From an uncultured Eggerthellaceae bacterium (GTDB taxonomy: Bacteria; Actinomycetota; Coriobacteriia; Coriobacteriales; Eggerthellaceae): 64,000 bases of DNA. The translations under genes were made by a program, and so were the position numbers. The stretch lies in the NCBI GenBank assembly GCA_934670115.1, contig CAKUOV010000008.1:1-64000 (forward strand), given 5' to 3'. Shown here piece by piece: positions 36,114 through 45,346 of the stretch (its first letter is position 1; every line of letters starts with the position of its first letter). The notes beneath the pieces are model-generated. The model was not told the origin of the DNA. It ran no database searches and worked only from the letters and a program-made list of their open reading frames with translations.

Positions 36114-36869
36114 GTGTCAAGCTTCGATATTACGCTGAATGCCTATCACGATGACGAAGCGGTGGTGTGCATTCCCCCGGGCGTAACCGATATTGCGCCG
36201 CGCGTCTTCACGAACAAGTTCATGTTGTCGCGCCTGATTATTCCAGAAGGCGCGCGCCGCATTGGCGCGTTTGCGTTCAACGCGTGCATGCAGCTCAAAG
36301 AAGTGCAGCTGCCCTCTACGCTTGAAGTCATTGAGGACGGCGCGTTTTCCGGTTGCACAGGTTTGCGCGAAATCGTGTTTCCGGAAGGCGTGCGCGAGAT
36401 TGGCTCCAAGGCGTTTCAGCGCTGCAACGCGCTTTCGTCGGTGGTGCTGCCGTGCGGAGTCGAGCGTGTGGGGGATGAGGCGTTCAAGGGGTGTCGCAGC
36501 CTTGAGCGCGTTGAAATCCCTGATGGCATGCGTATTTTGGGCAACGCCGCGTTTCGTGATTGCGCGCGCCTGCGCGAAGTGACTTTGCCGGAGACGCTTG
36601 ACACGTTGGAAGACGAAGTGTTCGCGAATTGCTCAGCGCTTGCGAACATTGAGCTTCCGGCTTCGGTGGGTTGGATTGGCCGTCGGTGTTTTGAAAACTG
36701 CACGAGCCTTGAGGGCATCGATTTGCCCGATGAGATTTCCTACATTGAAGAGCGCACGTTCGCGGGCTGTACGCGCTTGGCGCGTGTGACCATGTCCGAT
36801 GCCGTGCAGGGCATGGAGCCCGATGCGTTTGTGGGATGCCCTGTGGCGCAGACGCAGGAAAACGAATAA
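36114..36869 (+). CDS. leucine-rich repeat (BspA-type LRR_5) protein
   Basis: Protein of 251 residues starting at a GTG; an open frame extends upstream but overlaps the flavoprotein. It is composed of about nine tandem 23-residue repeats of the BspA/TpLRR kind (LxxVxLPxxLxxIxxxAFxxCxxL). There is no signal peptide or membrane segment with this start, so it may be cytoplasmic. Coupling to the flavoprotein suggests co-expression. A fragment of the same gene pair occurs again at 39415. Confidence 0.8.
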   Translation: MSSFDITLNAYHDDEAVVCIPPGVTDIAPRVFTNKFMLSRLIIPEGARRIGAFAFNACMQLKEVQLPSTLEVIEDGAFSGCTGLREIVFPEGVREIGSKAFQRCNALSSVVLPCGVERVGDEAFKGCRSLERVEIPDGMRILGNAAFRDCARLREVTLPETLDTLEDEVFANCSALANIELPASVGWIGRRCFENCTSLEGIDLPDEISYIEERTFAGCTRLARVTMSDAVQGMEPDAFVGCPVAQTQENE

Positions 36870-37135
36870 GCAGCCAGACGGGCGACCGTGCGTTCTGAAA
36901 CGCAGGCGGCTTTGCGCGGCGCGTGCATCGAAACGCGGACAACCACTCCTATGTCATACGTGCGCGCTGGGTATGCCGAAACGCAAGTTGCTTCGTGCTC
37001 ACGATGCGCCGAAAGCAAACAACCGCTTCCGAGCCGTGCGTGCAGGTTAAAGTGCGGTGGCTCGTGTTTGCGCGTTCCTTTGCTATACTGCAATGCGATA
37101 AAAACTATTGCTGAAAAAGAAGGGGAAGGAACTCA

Positions 37136-39400
37136 ATGAAAAAACATTCCTCTGCGGTTCACTCTTCGGCGCGTGCATGCGTAAGCGTTCTTCTTTCGAT
37201 CACCTTGGCGTCGGGGCTCTTCCCTGCGCGCGTGTTTGCGACAGATGCATCTGCTGCAATTGCGTCATCGACTCTTACGACGAATGCATTTGCGGAAACG
37301 ACACCTACGTTGCTTGACGTTGCTGCAACCGCTTCCGCAGACGATGTAGCTGCGTCACCCGCGGAAGTGAAATTTTCGGCAGACCCCACCCCTGCTACTG
37401 ACGCGACGCTCACTGCGGGATGGAACCAATTGGGTACGTGCGAATGGCGCATCGATGACGCCGGCCTGCTCACCATTCGTCCTTTGGGCAACGGCGCTTC
37501 GGGCGTGTTGGATTCGTGGAGCCCTAGCTATGCGCCATGGGCGGCCAGCGAAGATACGCGCGCCTCTATCACGGCGGTGCGCATTGAGTCGGGGGTGTCT
37601 ACGCCTACGTGTCGCTTTATGTTTGCCGATTGCGCATCGTTGGTTTCGGCTGACCTTTCGGGCTTGGATACCTCTCAGGTGACTGACATGGCTCTCATGT
37701 TTCGTAATTGTACAGCCCTTGAGTCGGTGGATTTCTCGGGCATCGATGCATCCTGCGTGACTAGCATGTATGGCATGTTCAGGGGATGCTCGTCGATAAA
37801 AAGAATCGATTTATCGGGAATCAACGCCGCGCACATGACGGATATGTATGATTTGTTTCGCGATTGCGCTGCCCTTGAGTCGGTGGACATCTCGTCGTTC
37901 AGTGCTTCCGCTATAACCAATGCGGGGTATTCCTTCATGGGAGCCGATTCTCTTTCGCAGCTAACGCTGCCAGCGGGATTGAACTTGACGGAGCAGGAAT
38001 CCCATGCGTATATCGGCGTGTCTTCAACAGGAGACCGCCATGATTCTCGCTGGGTAGACACAACGGGCGCGGTATATGGTTCAACCGATGAGATGCTTCG
38101 CGCGAATGCGATGCGTACAACGGGCGCGGAAACATATACCGTTACCAATGCAGCGCCTTCTTCGGGCTGGACGCAAAGCGGCGGCTGCGAATGGATGGTG
38201 GACAGCAGCGGTTTGCTGGTTGTTCGCCCGCTTCCTGGCTTCGAGCAAGGGGCATTGCCTGATTGGGGTGAAGGCGTCTATAACGCACCCTGGTCCGGGA
38301 AAAGCGAAGACATTGTTTCGGCCCGATTTGAGCAAGGCGTTATTGCCAAAACGTGCTTCGGTCTTTTCGAGAATTGCTACAACTTGAGCTCCTTTGATCT
38401 GTCGGGGCTGGATACATCCCAAGTTACAGATATGCGCTACATGTTCGATAATTGCGCAAAGCTTACCCGCGTTGATCTTACCGGCATAGATAACGTGCAG
38501 AAAGCGGATACGACCCGGATGTTTCGTGACTGCTCATCTTTGACGGAGTTGATTTTGCCTGCGGGAGTGCGCTTGGTCGATGATGCCGCAGACGATCTTT
38601 CCTGGAAAGACGCAACGGGTGCGCTTTACAGCTCGACCGCCGATATGCTTGCAGCCAACGCTGCGCGCGAAACGGGAAGCATGACGTATACAGCGATTCG
38701 TCCTACGGATGGCTGGGATCGATGTGGCACCTGCGAATGGTCGATGAGCGAAGGAGAGCTTGTTATTCGTTCGCTTCCTGGGTTTACGCAAGGAACGCTG
38801 GCCGACTGGTCGGGCAATTACGAGGACGTTCCCTGGTATCCGTGGCGAGACGGAATCGAGTGCATTCGAATCGAGCAGGGCGTTGCAGCGAAAACCTGCT
38901 ATGGCATGTTCTATGGCTGCACCAACTTGTACTCGGCAGTAATTTCCGAGCTGGATACTTCGCGGGTGGCCGATATGAGGCTGATGTTCGCGAATTGCGA
39001 CCAACTTGAAACCATTTTCGCATCGAAGCTGGCCATAAAGCAGGTCACGCAATCCGAAGGCATGTTTGCTGGTTGCACCGCGCTTGAAGGCGGCGAAGGC
39101 ACCGTATTTGATGCATCGTTCACCGATGCTTCGCGTGCGCGCGTTGATAACGGCGCTGCTGCGCCTGGGTATTTCATCGGAAGTCATGCGGAGCTTGACG
39201 GCGATGTGAGCGGAAACGGCGCGCTTAACATTGTTGACGCGCAGATTGCCTACGATATGGTGAAGTCGCCTGAGACGTACGCCGACCGCGCCGATTACGA
39301 AAGCATGTATTCTCGCGCCGACGTGAAATGGAACAACGATGTTGACGCAACGAATGCATTCGCCATTCAGCGCGCAGCTCTTTGCGGGTGGGACGACTGA
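37136..39400 (+). CDS. exported BspA/DUF285-type repeat protein with dockerin-like end (copy 1)
   Basis: Protein of 754 residues. Signal peptide 1-35 ends at FPARVFA. Three modules follow, each with a conserved start (GTCEWRID...LLTIRPL, APW) and DUF285-like repeats (SADLSGLDTSQVTDM, MFRNCTALESVD). The last 70 residues are dockerin-like: GDVSGNGALNIVDAQIAY and ADVKWNNDVDATNAFAIQ, two half-sites with calcium-ligand spacing. No sortase motif or membrane anchor is present. GGGAAGGA precedes the ATG, and a TATACT box lies 50 bases upstream. A surface adhesin or scaffold role is inferred. Confidence 0.82.
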   Translation: MKKHSSAVHSSARACVSVLLSITLASGLFPARVFATDASAAIASSTLTTNAFAETTPTLLDVAATASADDVAASPAEVKFSADPTPATDATLTAGWNQLGTCEWRIDDAGLLTIRPLGNGASGVLDSWSPSYAPWAASEDTRASITAVRIESGVSTPTCRFMFADCASLVSADLSGLDTSQVTDMALMFRNCTALESVDFSGIDASCVTSMYGMFRGCSSIKRIDLSGINAAHMTDMYDLFRDCAALESVDISSFSASAITNAGYSFMGADSLSQLTLPAGLNLTEQESHAYIGVSSTGDRHDSRWVDTTGAVYGSTDEMLRANAMRTTGAETYTVTNAAPSSGWTQSGGCEWMVDSSGLLVVRPLPGFEQGALPDWGEGVYNAPWSGKSEDIVSARFEQGVIAKTCFGLFENCYNLSSFDLSGLDTSQVTDMRYMFDNCAKLTRVDLTGIDNVQKADTTRMFRDCSSLTELILPAGVRLVDDAADDLSWKDATGALYSSTADMLAANAARETGSMTYTAIRPTDGWDRCGTCEWSMSEGELVIRSLPGFTQGTLADWSGNYEDVPWYPWRDGIECIRIEQGVAAKTCYGMFYGCTNLYSAVISELDTSRVADMRLMFANCDQLETIFASKLAIKQVTQSEGMFAGCTALEGGEGTVFDASFTDASRARVDNGAAAPGYFIGSHAELDGDVSGNGALNIVDAQIAYDMVKSPETYADRADYESMYSRADVKWNNDVDATNAFAIQRAALCGWDD

Positions 39401-39414
39401 TAGCTGGCGTGACT

Positions 39415-39536
39415 GCGGCGGGCGAGATGCTGGACGTGGACGCGCCCTGCAGGGCATAGAGCCCGACGCGTTCGCGGGATGCCCCGTGGCCGAAGCTCAA
39501 GCGGATGTACGCGCGGACGAGCACGGGGAAGCGTAG
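39415..39536 (+). pseudogene. scar of a duplicated flavoprotein-LRR gene pair
   Basis: Bases 39415-39450 match the GEMLDVDAPC codons of the flavoprotein (35977-36012). From 39449 the sequence continues directly into a match to the last codons of the LRR gene (36807 onwards, QGIEPDAFAGCPVA). About 790 bp of the original pair are missing between them. This is the deleted remnant of a tandem duplication that also produced the second BspA-type gene. Confidence 0.8.
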
Positions 39537-39741
39537 GCAGGCGAAAACGGCGAAGGATAGGCGACTGCACGAGCGCGCGCAGCTGTGGTCGCGCAGCTAA
39601 ACGCACGACCGGCTTCGCGCGGATAAGCAGGCAACCGATTAAGCGCCTTTTCGTTTTTTTCTCGCCCTTGAACTGATGCGTTTTGGTTCGCATTGGCTAT
39701 ACTACGAAATGATAAAAACAATATCGTTGGGAAGGAACTCT

Positions 39742-42033
39742 ATGAAAAAACAGCCCTCTGCGGTTCGCTCTTCGGCACGTGCGTGCGCGAGCGCTTTTCT
39801 TTCGGTCGTTTTAGTGTCGGGGCTTTTCCCCGCGCAAGTGTTCGCGGCAAATGCGGAAGGCAGCGCGGAAGAAGCTGTGCGCTCGGCGGTTGTTTCCGCG
39901 GCTCCGGCTACCGAGTCTGCATCGTCTTCGGCGGCTGCAGCTACCGAGCCTGCATCGTTTTACGCATCTGCCTCGACAGCAGACCCTTCGGCAGACCCCA
40001 CCTCCGCCGCTGACGCGATGCTCACCGCGGGATGGAACCAATTGGGTACGTGCGAATGGCGCATCGATGGCGCCGGCCTGCTTACCATCCGTCCTTTGGG
40101 CAACGGCGCTTCGGGCGTGCTGAATTCGTGGCGCCCTGACAAAGCGCCCTGGAAACGCGACGAATCGCTTCGCACTTCTATTACGTCCGTAGTTATTGAG
40201 CCTGGTGTTGTGGCTGAGACGTGCTTTCACATGTTCTCGGATTGCACTAATTTAGTGTCTGTTGACCTTTCGGGCTTGGATACCTCTCAGGTGACTGACA
40301 TGACGTGCATGTTCTATGGTTGCGCAGCCTTGAAAACGGTAAATTTCCAAGGTGTTGACGCGTCGAATGTGACCAGCATGAGCTCCATGTTTAAGGCGTG
40401 CTCGTCACTACAGCGCATTGACTTATCGGGAATCAATGCTGCACGCGTGACCAACATACATACCTTGTTCAATAATTGCTTTGCGCTTGAATCGGTGGAT
40501 ATTTCATCGTTTACCGGCTCTGCGATAACGGATGCGGAGGCCTCTTTTGCGGGTGCGACGCTTGTATCGCAGCTCACGTTGCCGGCGGGGCTTGATTTGA
40601 CCGATAATAATACCGATGCGTGTCTCAGAATGTCTTCCATGGGTGTTCACCATGATTCTCGGTGGGTAGATACAGCAGGCACGGTATATGGTTCGAACGA
40701 AGAGATGCTTTGGGCGAACATTGGGCGCATTTCAGGTGCGGAAACGTACACGACCACCGATGCAATGCCTTCTCCGGAGTGGACGCAAAGCGGCGGATGC
40801 GAATGGAAGATAGACGATGACGGTCTGCTCACGGTTCGTCCGCTGCCCGGCTACGGGAAGGGCGCTTTGCCGGATTGGCAGCAAGATCATTTCGGTGCGC
40901 CCTGGAGTGAGCGCTGCAAGGAAATAATATCGGCGCGTTTCGAGCAGGGTGTGGTGGCCAAAACATGCTTGAGCCTTTTTGCGTACTGCAACAATTTGAC
41001 GTCGGTTGATTTTTCGGGTTTGGACCTGTCCGGCGTAACGGATATGCATAACATGTTCGAGTGCTGCACGTCGCTGACTTCGATTGACCTTTCGGATTGG
41101 TCGTTCTCACCATTGGTGGAAACGTATTGCATGTTCGAGAGCTGTACCTCTCTTACGGATGTGACGCTGCCTGCAGGTGTTCATATGGACAAGCGTTTTG
41201 CGGATGAATACGTTTGGATGGATACTACAGGCGCTTTGTATGAGACAACAGCCCAAGTGGCTGAGGCAAATGCCAATCGCACATCGGGCGCCATGACGTA
41301 CACGACGCTGCGTCCGACTGAAGGTTGGGAGCGCAGTGGCACGTGCGAATGGCGTGTTTACTGGGACGACGATTTTTATGGCCCGGGTTTTCTTGAGATT
41401 CGTCCGTTGCCGGGTCTAACCCAGGGTGTGCTGGACGACTGGGGGGAAGATTGCGAAGATGTGCCCTGGTATCGTGATCGCGAAAGTATCGAATACGTCA
41501 GAATAAGCCAGGGCGTTGCGGCGAGAACCTGCTACAGCATGTTCGCTGACTTCACGCGGTTGGAATCGGTGATGATTTCCGAGTTGGACACGTCGCGCGT
41601 GACCGATATGAGGCTGATGTTCGCGAATTGCAGCCAGCTTGAAACCATTTTCGCATCGAAGCTGGCGGTAAAGCAGGTTACGCAATCCCAAGGCATGTTT
41701 GCCGGCTGCACCAAGCTTGAAGGCGGCGAAGGCACCGTATTTGATGCATCGTGCACCGATGTTTCGCGTGCGCGCGTTGATAACGGCGCCGCCGCACCCG
41801 GGTATTTCATCGGCCGTCATGCGAAACTTGATGGCGATGTGAGCGGAAACGGTGTACTTAACATTGTTGACGCGCAGATTGCTTACGATATGGCGAAGTC
41901 GCCTGAGACGTACGCCGACCGTGCCGATTACGAAAGCATGTATTCTCGCGCCGATGTGAAGTGGAACAACGACGTTGAAGCAGCGAATGCATTCGCCATT
42001 CAATACGCAGCTCTTTGCGGGTGGGATGACTGA
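39742..42033 (+). CDS. exported BspA/DUF285-type repeat protein with dockerin-like end (copy 2)
   Basis: Protein of 763 residues, paralogue of the gene at 37136. The ATG at 39742 was chosen because GGGAAGGA precedes it in both copies. Signal peptide ends at FPAQVFA; an Ala/Ser/Thr-rich spacer is followed by three CEWRID/RPL modules with DUF285-type repeats and a nearly identical dockerin-like end (GDVSGNGVLNIVDAQIAY). The first 130 residues and the last 200 are most alike between the copies while the middle repeats have diverged, as expected when the repeats face antigenic or ligand selection. Confidence 0.82.
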   Translation: MKKQPSAVRSSARACASAFLSVVLVSGLFPAQVFAANAEGSAEEAVRSAVVSAAPATESASSSAAAATEPASFYASASTADPSADPTSAADAMLTAGWNQLGTCEWRIDGAGLLTIRPLGNGASGVLNSWRPDKAPWKRDESLRTSITSVVIEPGVVAETCFHMFSDCTNLVSVDLSGLDTSQVTDMTCMFYGCAALKTVNFQGVDASNVTSMSSMFKACSSLQRIDLSGINAARVTNIHTLFNNCFALESVDISSFTGSAITDAEASFAGATLVSQLTLPAGLDLTDNNTDACLRMSSMGVHHDSRWVDTAGTVYGSNEEMLWANIGRISGAETYTTTDAMPSPEWTQSGGCEWKIDDDGLLTVRPLPGYGKGALPDWQQDHFGAPWSERCKEIISARFEQGVVAKTCLSLFAYCNNLTSVDFSGLDLSGVTDMHNMFECCTSLTSIDLSDWSFSPLVETYCMFESCTSLTDVTLPAGVHMDKRFADEYVWMDTTGALYETTAQVAEANANRTSGAMTYTTLRPTEGWERSGTCEWRVYWDDDFYGPGFLEIRPLPGLTQGVLDDWGEDCEDVPWYRDRESIEYVRISQGVAARTCYSMFADFTRLESVMISELDTSRVTDMRLMFANCSQLETIFASKLAVKQVTQSQGMFAGCTKLEGGEGTVFDASCTDVSRARVDNGAAAPGYFIGRHAKLDGDVSGNGVLNIVDAQIAYDMAKSPETYADRADYESMYSRADVKWNNDVEAANAFAIQYAALCGWDD

Positions 42034-42068
42034 TTGCCGGCGTGACTGCGGCGAACGTTCATGTGACA

Positions 42069-42106
42069 GGGCTTGGAGGTTTTGACTTCCAAGCCCTGAG
42101 TTTTTT
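42069..42106 (+). terminator. rho-independent terminator after the second BspA-type gene
   Basis: GGGCTTGGAGG and CTTCCAAGCCC pair across TTTTGA, followed by TGAG and six T. Confidence 0.88.
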
Positions 42107-42204
42107 CTAGGCTTGTGAGCCTTTCCGGCGCGCGCAGCGCGTGATGGGGCCGGGCGCAGAAGCTTGCTTGGACGCCGCCGCCTTCTTCCGCGTGGTTCGC
42201 GCTG

Positions 42205-42657
42205 CTACAGCGTGTCGGTATCCAACCAGATGGTGAAGGGGCCGTGATTTACCAGCGCGACCTGCATATCCGCGCCGAACTCGCCGGTTCCCACGTTGCG
42301 CACGCCATCGGTTGCGCGCACCAGGCTGGTAAAATATTCGTACAGGCGGTTTGCCTCGTCTGGTGCGCCGGCTTGCGTGAACGAGGGGCGATTGCCCTTC
42401 TTGCAGCTGGCGTAGAGCGTGAACTGGGAAACCACCAGCACATCGCCGTTGATGTCGGCAAGCGAGAGGTTCGTCTTCCCGTTTTCGTCATCGAAGATAC
42501 GCAGTTTGGAGATTTTGTTCCACAGCTTGTCCGCTTGCTCTTCGGTGTCTTCTTGCCCCACGCCCAAAAGAATGAGAAATCCCCGTTCAATGGCGCTTTT
42601 CTCTTCGCCGCTTATAGTAACGCTCGCGTTCGAGACGCGCTGAATAAGTGCTCGCAT
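42205..42657 (-). CDS. dtd: D-aminoacyl-tRNA deacylase
   Basis: Protein of 150 residues that hydrolyses D-amino acids from mischarged tRNA. It has the family marks MRALIQRV, LVVSQFTLYA (SQFTL motif) and the VNHGPFTIWLD end (GP motif for chiral selection). It is divergent from recN with about 105 bp between starts. Length is normal. Confidence 0.95.
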   Translation of the reverse strand: MRALIQRVSNASVTISGEEKSAIERGFLILLGVGQEDTEEQADKLWNKISKLRIFDDENGKTNLSLADINGDVLVVSQFTLYASCKKGNRPSFTQAGAPDEANRLYEYFTSLVRATDGVRNVGTGEFGADMQVALVNHGPFTIWLDTDTL

Positions 42658-42762
42658 GATGCCTCCTATGTTTTCTTTCGCGTCTCATGGTATCACGACT
42701 GGTATACTGACGGGAAAGAATGCAGCGAAAGGCAGCGCAACGAAAAGAAAGGCGCGCGACTC

Positions 42763-44547
42763 ATGATCGATGAAATCCATGTTGAGAATTTGGCGCTTAT
42801 CCGCAACGCCACGCTTACGCCGTGCGCGGGGCTGACGGTGCTCACGGGCGAGACGGGCGCGGGCAAAACAGCGCTGCTTTCGGCGTGCAAGCTGCTTATG
42901 GGCGAGCGTGCCAGCGCGCAGATGGTGCGCGATGGGGAAGACTCGCTGGTGGTGTCGGGCCGCTTTTTCGTGCGTGAATGCGCAGGTGAAGGCGCAGATG
43001 CTGATTCGGTGTGGGAAGAGGTGCCCACCGGTGCGAGCGCCGTGGGCGCTGGGGCCGCCGGCGCAGGTGGTGCTGCTGGTGCGGGTACCAGCGATGGTGG
43101 CGCTGCCGATGCGGCGCCATGCGAGCGCGACATTGTGGTGATGCGTCGCGTGGGGGTAGATGGCCGCTCGCGCGTGACGTTGGACGGGCATATGGCCAGC
43201 GCAGCGCAACTGGCGGCAACGATTGGCCCCGTGGTTGACTTGTGCGGGCAGCATGAGCATCAGCGCTTGCTGAAGCCCGCAAATCATGTGACATTTCTTG
43301 ATGCTTGGGCAAAAGACCAGGTGGAAGCGCCGCTCAAAGCATACATGGCGGCTTTTGCGGCGATGCAGGCGGCGCAAGCCATGCTTGACGACGTGCGTGC
43401 GGCGGCGTCTTCTTCGTCGGCACAGCTTGACGAGGCGCGGTTTATTCTTCGCAGCGTGAACGAGGTTGATCCGCAGCCGGGCGAATACGAAGAGCTTGTT
43501 GAAGCGCTGGCAAAGGCGGAAAACGCCGAGGCATTGGTGAATGCTTCCGAAGGAGCGTACCGTGCGCTTTCGGGCGATGGAGAAGAGGGTAGCGCGCTGG
43601 ATGCTTTGAACAGCGCGATATATGTGCTTGACCAGGCATGCCGTTTCGATGACTCACTTCAAGCGTATGCGAAATCGCTGCGCGATGCCGTGTATATTGC
43701 CGAAGATGTTGCTGCCGATGTGCGTGCGTATCGCGATTCCATTGAGCTGGATGCTGCTGAGTTGGCGCGCATGCAAGAGCGTGTGGGTGCTATGCAGCGA
43801 TTGTTGCGCTCGTATGGGCCGCGTATGGAGGATGTGCTGGCGGCACGTGATGCAGCGGCCGATTTAGTGGGTGCCGTGGACGATTCCGAGGCGCGTCTGA
43901 AAGCAGCGCAAGCAGCGGTTGATCAGGCGGAAGCGGCATTGGCGCAGGCGGCAGACGCATTGGACAAAGCGCGAAAGGCGGCGGCTCCGCGGTTTGCGCG
44001 CGCGGTATGTGATCAGATGAAGCGTTTGTGCATGGGATCGGCGCAGCTCGTATGCGAAATCGAGCGTCAACCGCGCGCGGCGTGGACGAAAATGGGCCCT
44101 TCGACGGTTGAATTCTTGTTCCGTCCTGGTTCGGAGATGGCGGCGCGTCCGCTGGCGCGCATTGCATCGGGTGGTGAAGTGAGCCGCGTCATGCTGGCGT
44201 TGCGCGTGGTGCTGGGGCAAACCGATACGGCTGAAACGCTCATCTTCGATGAAGTGGATGCTGGTGTGGGCGGTGCCACGGCAGTGGCGCTCGCAGATGT
44301 TCTTGCCGACCTTGCAACAACGCGCCAGGTGCTTGTGGTAACGCATTTGCCGCAAGTGGCGGTGCGCGCTCAGTGCCACTACGTGGTGGCAAAAACAGGC
44401 GGTGCGCTTCCCGAAACCACCATCACCCCTGTTGAAGGGTCTACTCGCGTCGATGAGATCGCGCGCATGCTGGCGGGCGATGAAAGCGAGGCTGCGCGTC
44501 TTCACGCCGCCGAGCTGCTCGCCCAATCCCACGCCGCCAACAAGTAA
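42763..44547 (+). CDS. recN: DNA repair ATPase RecN with Gly/Ala-rich insert
   Basis: SMC-like ATPase of 594 residues for double-strand break repair. The open frame reaches upstream through dtd; the ATG at 42763 gives the normal N-terminus and has AAAGAAAGG before it. Walker A is GETGAGKT (29-36), LCGQHEHQ follows the N-terminal lobe, a coiled coil runs from about 230 to 400, and the signature IASGGEVSRVMLAL and Walker B TLIFDEVDAGVGG lie in the C-terminal lobe. An Ala/Gly stretch (about 73-121) interrupts the N-terminal lobe. The palindrome (copy 3) follows the stop. Confidence 0.93.
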   Translation: MIDEIHVENLALIRNATLTPCAGLTVLTGETGAGKTALLSACKLLMGERASAQMVRDGEDSLVVSGRFFVRECAGEGADADSVWEEVPTGASAVGAGAAGAGGAAGAGTSDGGAADAAPCERDIVVMRRVGVDGRSRVTLDGHMASAAQLAATIGPVVDLCGQHEHQRLLKPANHVTFLDAWAKDQVEAPLKAYMAAFAAMQAAQAMLDDVRAAASSSSAQLDEARFILRSVNEVDPQPGEYEELVEALAKAENAEALVNASEGAYRALSGDGEEGSALDALNSAIYVLDQACRFDDSLQAYAKSLRDAVYIAEDVAADVRAYRDSIELDAAELARMQERVGAMQRLLRSYGPRMEDVLAARDAAADLVGAVDDSEARLKAAQAAVDQAEAALAQAADALDKARKAAAPRFARAVCDQMKRLCMGSAQLVCEIERQPRAAWTKMGPSTVEFLFRPGSEMAARPLARIASGGEVSRVMLALRVVLGQTDTAETLIFDEVDAGVGGATAVALADVLADLATTRQVLVVTHLPQVAVRAQCHYVVAKTGGALPETTITPVEGSTRVDEIARMLAGDESEAARLHAAELLAQSHAANK

Positions 44548-44555
44548 CACTGTTT

Positions 44556-44584
44556 GTTGACAAATTACCCCACCTTTTGTCAAC
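44556..44584. repeat. 29-bp palindrome with fixed loop, copy 3
   Basis: Same sequence as copy 1. It starts nine bases after the recN stop, and its right arm forms the left edge of the 202-bp direct repeat. Confidence 0.82.
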
Positions 44585-44776
44585 AATTCGGTTCGCGAAA
44601 TCCAGCTGCACCGTTTCCGACGTGATGCCGCCCAGCAGCGTGGGCGGCATGATAAAAACGACCCACTTTTCGGTGGATTTTTCTTCTTTGCAATCGCTAA
44701 AAATCGGCATTTCCCCAGGTCGCAAAAAAGTAAGCTATGGCAAACCCACAGAAAAGTGGGTCGTTTTTATCAGGGG
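44575..44776. repeat. 202-bp direct repeat, left copy
   Basis: Identical base for base to 48035-48236. It includes a 121-bp element with 21-bp terminal inverted repeats (see next entry) and about 75 bp before it. Together the two copies bracket the toxin island. Confidence 0.95.
44651..44771. mobile_element. MITE-like element with 21-bp terminal inverted repeats (left copy)
   Basis: GATAAAAACGACCCACTTTTC at 44651 and its exact reverse complement ending at 44771 enclose about 80 bp without coding capacity. The whole could fold into one hairpin. The same element lies at 48111-48231. No transposase is in the window. Confidence 0.7.
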
Positions 44777-44859
44777 CGGAAAAATCGGAGCGTCCAGACT
44801 GGCATGGAAACCATTAAGTGGGAGTGACTTGAGCGTGCATTTTCCCAGTTGAACATGAC

Positions 44860-44896
44860 AAACCCCTCTGGCAGCTTTCGCTTGCCAGAGGGGTTT
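44860..44896 (-). terminator. terminator of the toxin-immunity operon
   Basis: AAACCCCTCTGGCA and TGCCAGAGGGGTTT form a perfect 14-bp stem. It lies 35 bp beyond the stop of the immunity gene on the minus strand. Confidence 0.85.
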
Positions 44897-44930
44897 CTTA
44901 AGCCTCCTGAAGTTCCTCTAAGACTTCGAG

Positions 44931-45344
44931 CTACAGGTTTTCGATAGTGTCGTTCAGGCGATCCAGCAGATAGTCGTCGAAGCAAGGGTAATCGACACTC
45001 AGGTCGTCATCGAAATACCAGGACACGACTTCGCCCGAATTGGCATCAATGCAATACAGCCATTCGTCGCAGTTCTCCACAACAAGAAGATTGGCTGGGA
45101 GGCCATCTTCACGGTACTCAAGCGTCTCTTCGGGAAAGGCCATGCTTCCATCAAAACCGACGCCGAGAATCTCGAAGCCAACCCCTCCGTGGCTGTAGGC
45201 GTTAAGGTACTCGAGAAACTGCTCGGGCAGCGGGAATCCCAGCTTTTGCTGTGCCTCGGCGAGCATCTCCTGAGTGGGGGCAATCTTTGTGAAAGAATCT
45301 TTACCACTGTATTGGGATATTGCTGTCTCAATCTGTTTGTTCAT
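44931..45344 (-). CDS. SMI1/KNR4 family immunity protein
   Basis: Protein of 137 residues with the SUKH (SMI1/KNR4) pattern: PTQEMLAEAQQKLGFPLPEQ, EYLNAYSHGGVGFEILG and the late WYFDDDLSVDYPCFDDYL. Such proteins neutralise cognate nuclease toxins. It lies two bases after the stop of the LHH nuclease gene and has GGGAGAT before its ATG. The order toxin then immunity is the standard one. Confidence 0.88.
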   Translation of the reverse strand: MNKQIETAISQYSGKDSFTKIAPTQEMLAEAQQKLGFPLPEQFLEYLNAYSHGGVGFEILGVGFDGSMAFPEETLEYREDGLPANLLVVENCDEWLYCIDANSGEVVSWYFDDDLSVDYPCFDDYLLDRLNDTIENL

Positions 45345-45346
45345 CG

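Noticed and set aside
44577..44725. Small open frame inside the 202-bp repeat
   Set aside because: It appears in both repeats only because the DNA is identical; it spans the inverted-repeat arm, has no ribosome site and no recognisable domain.
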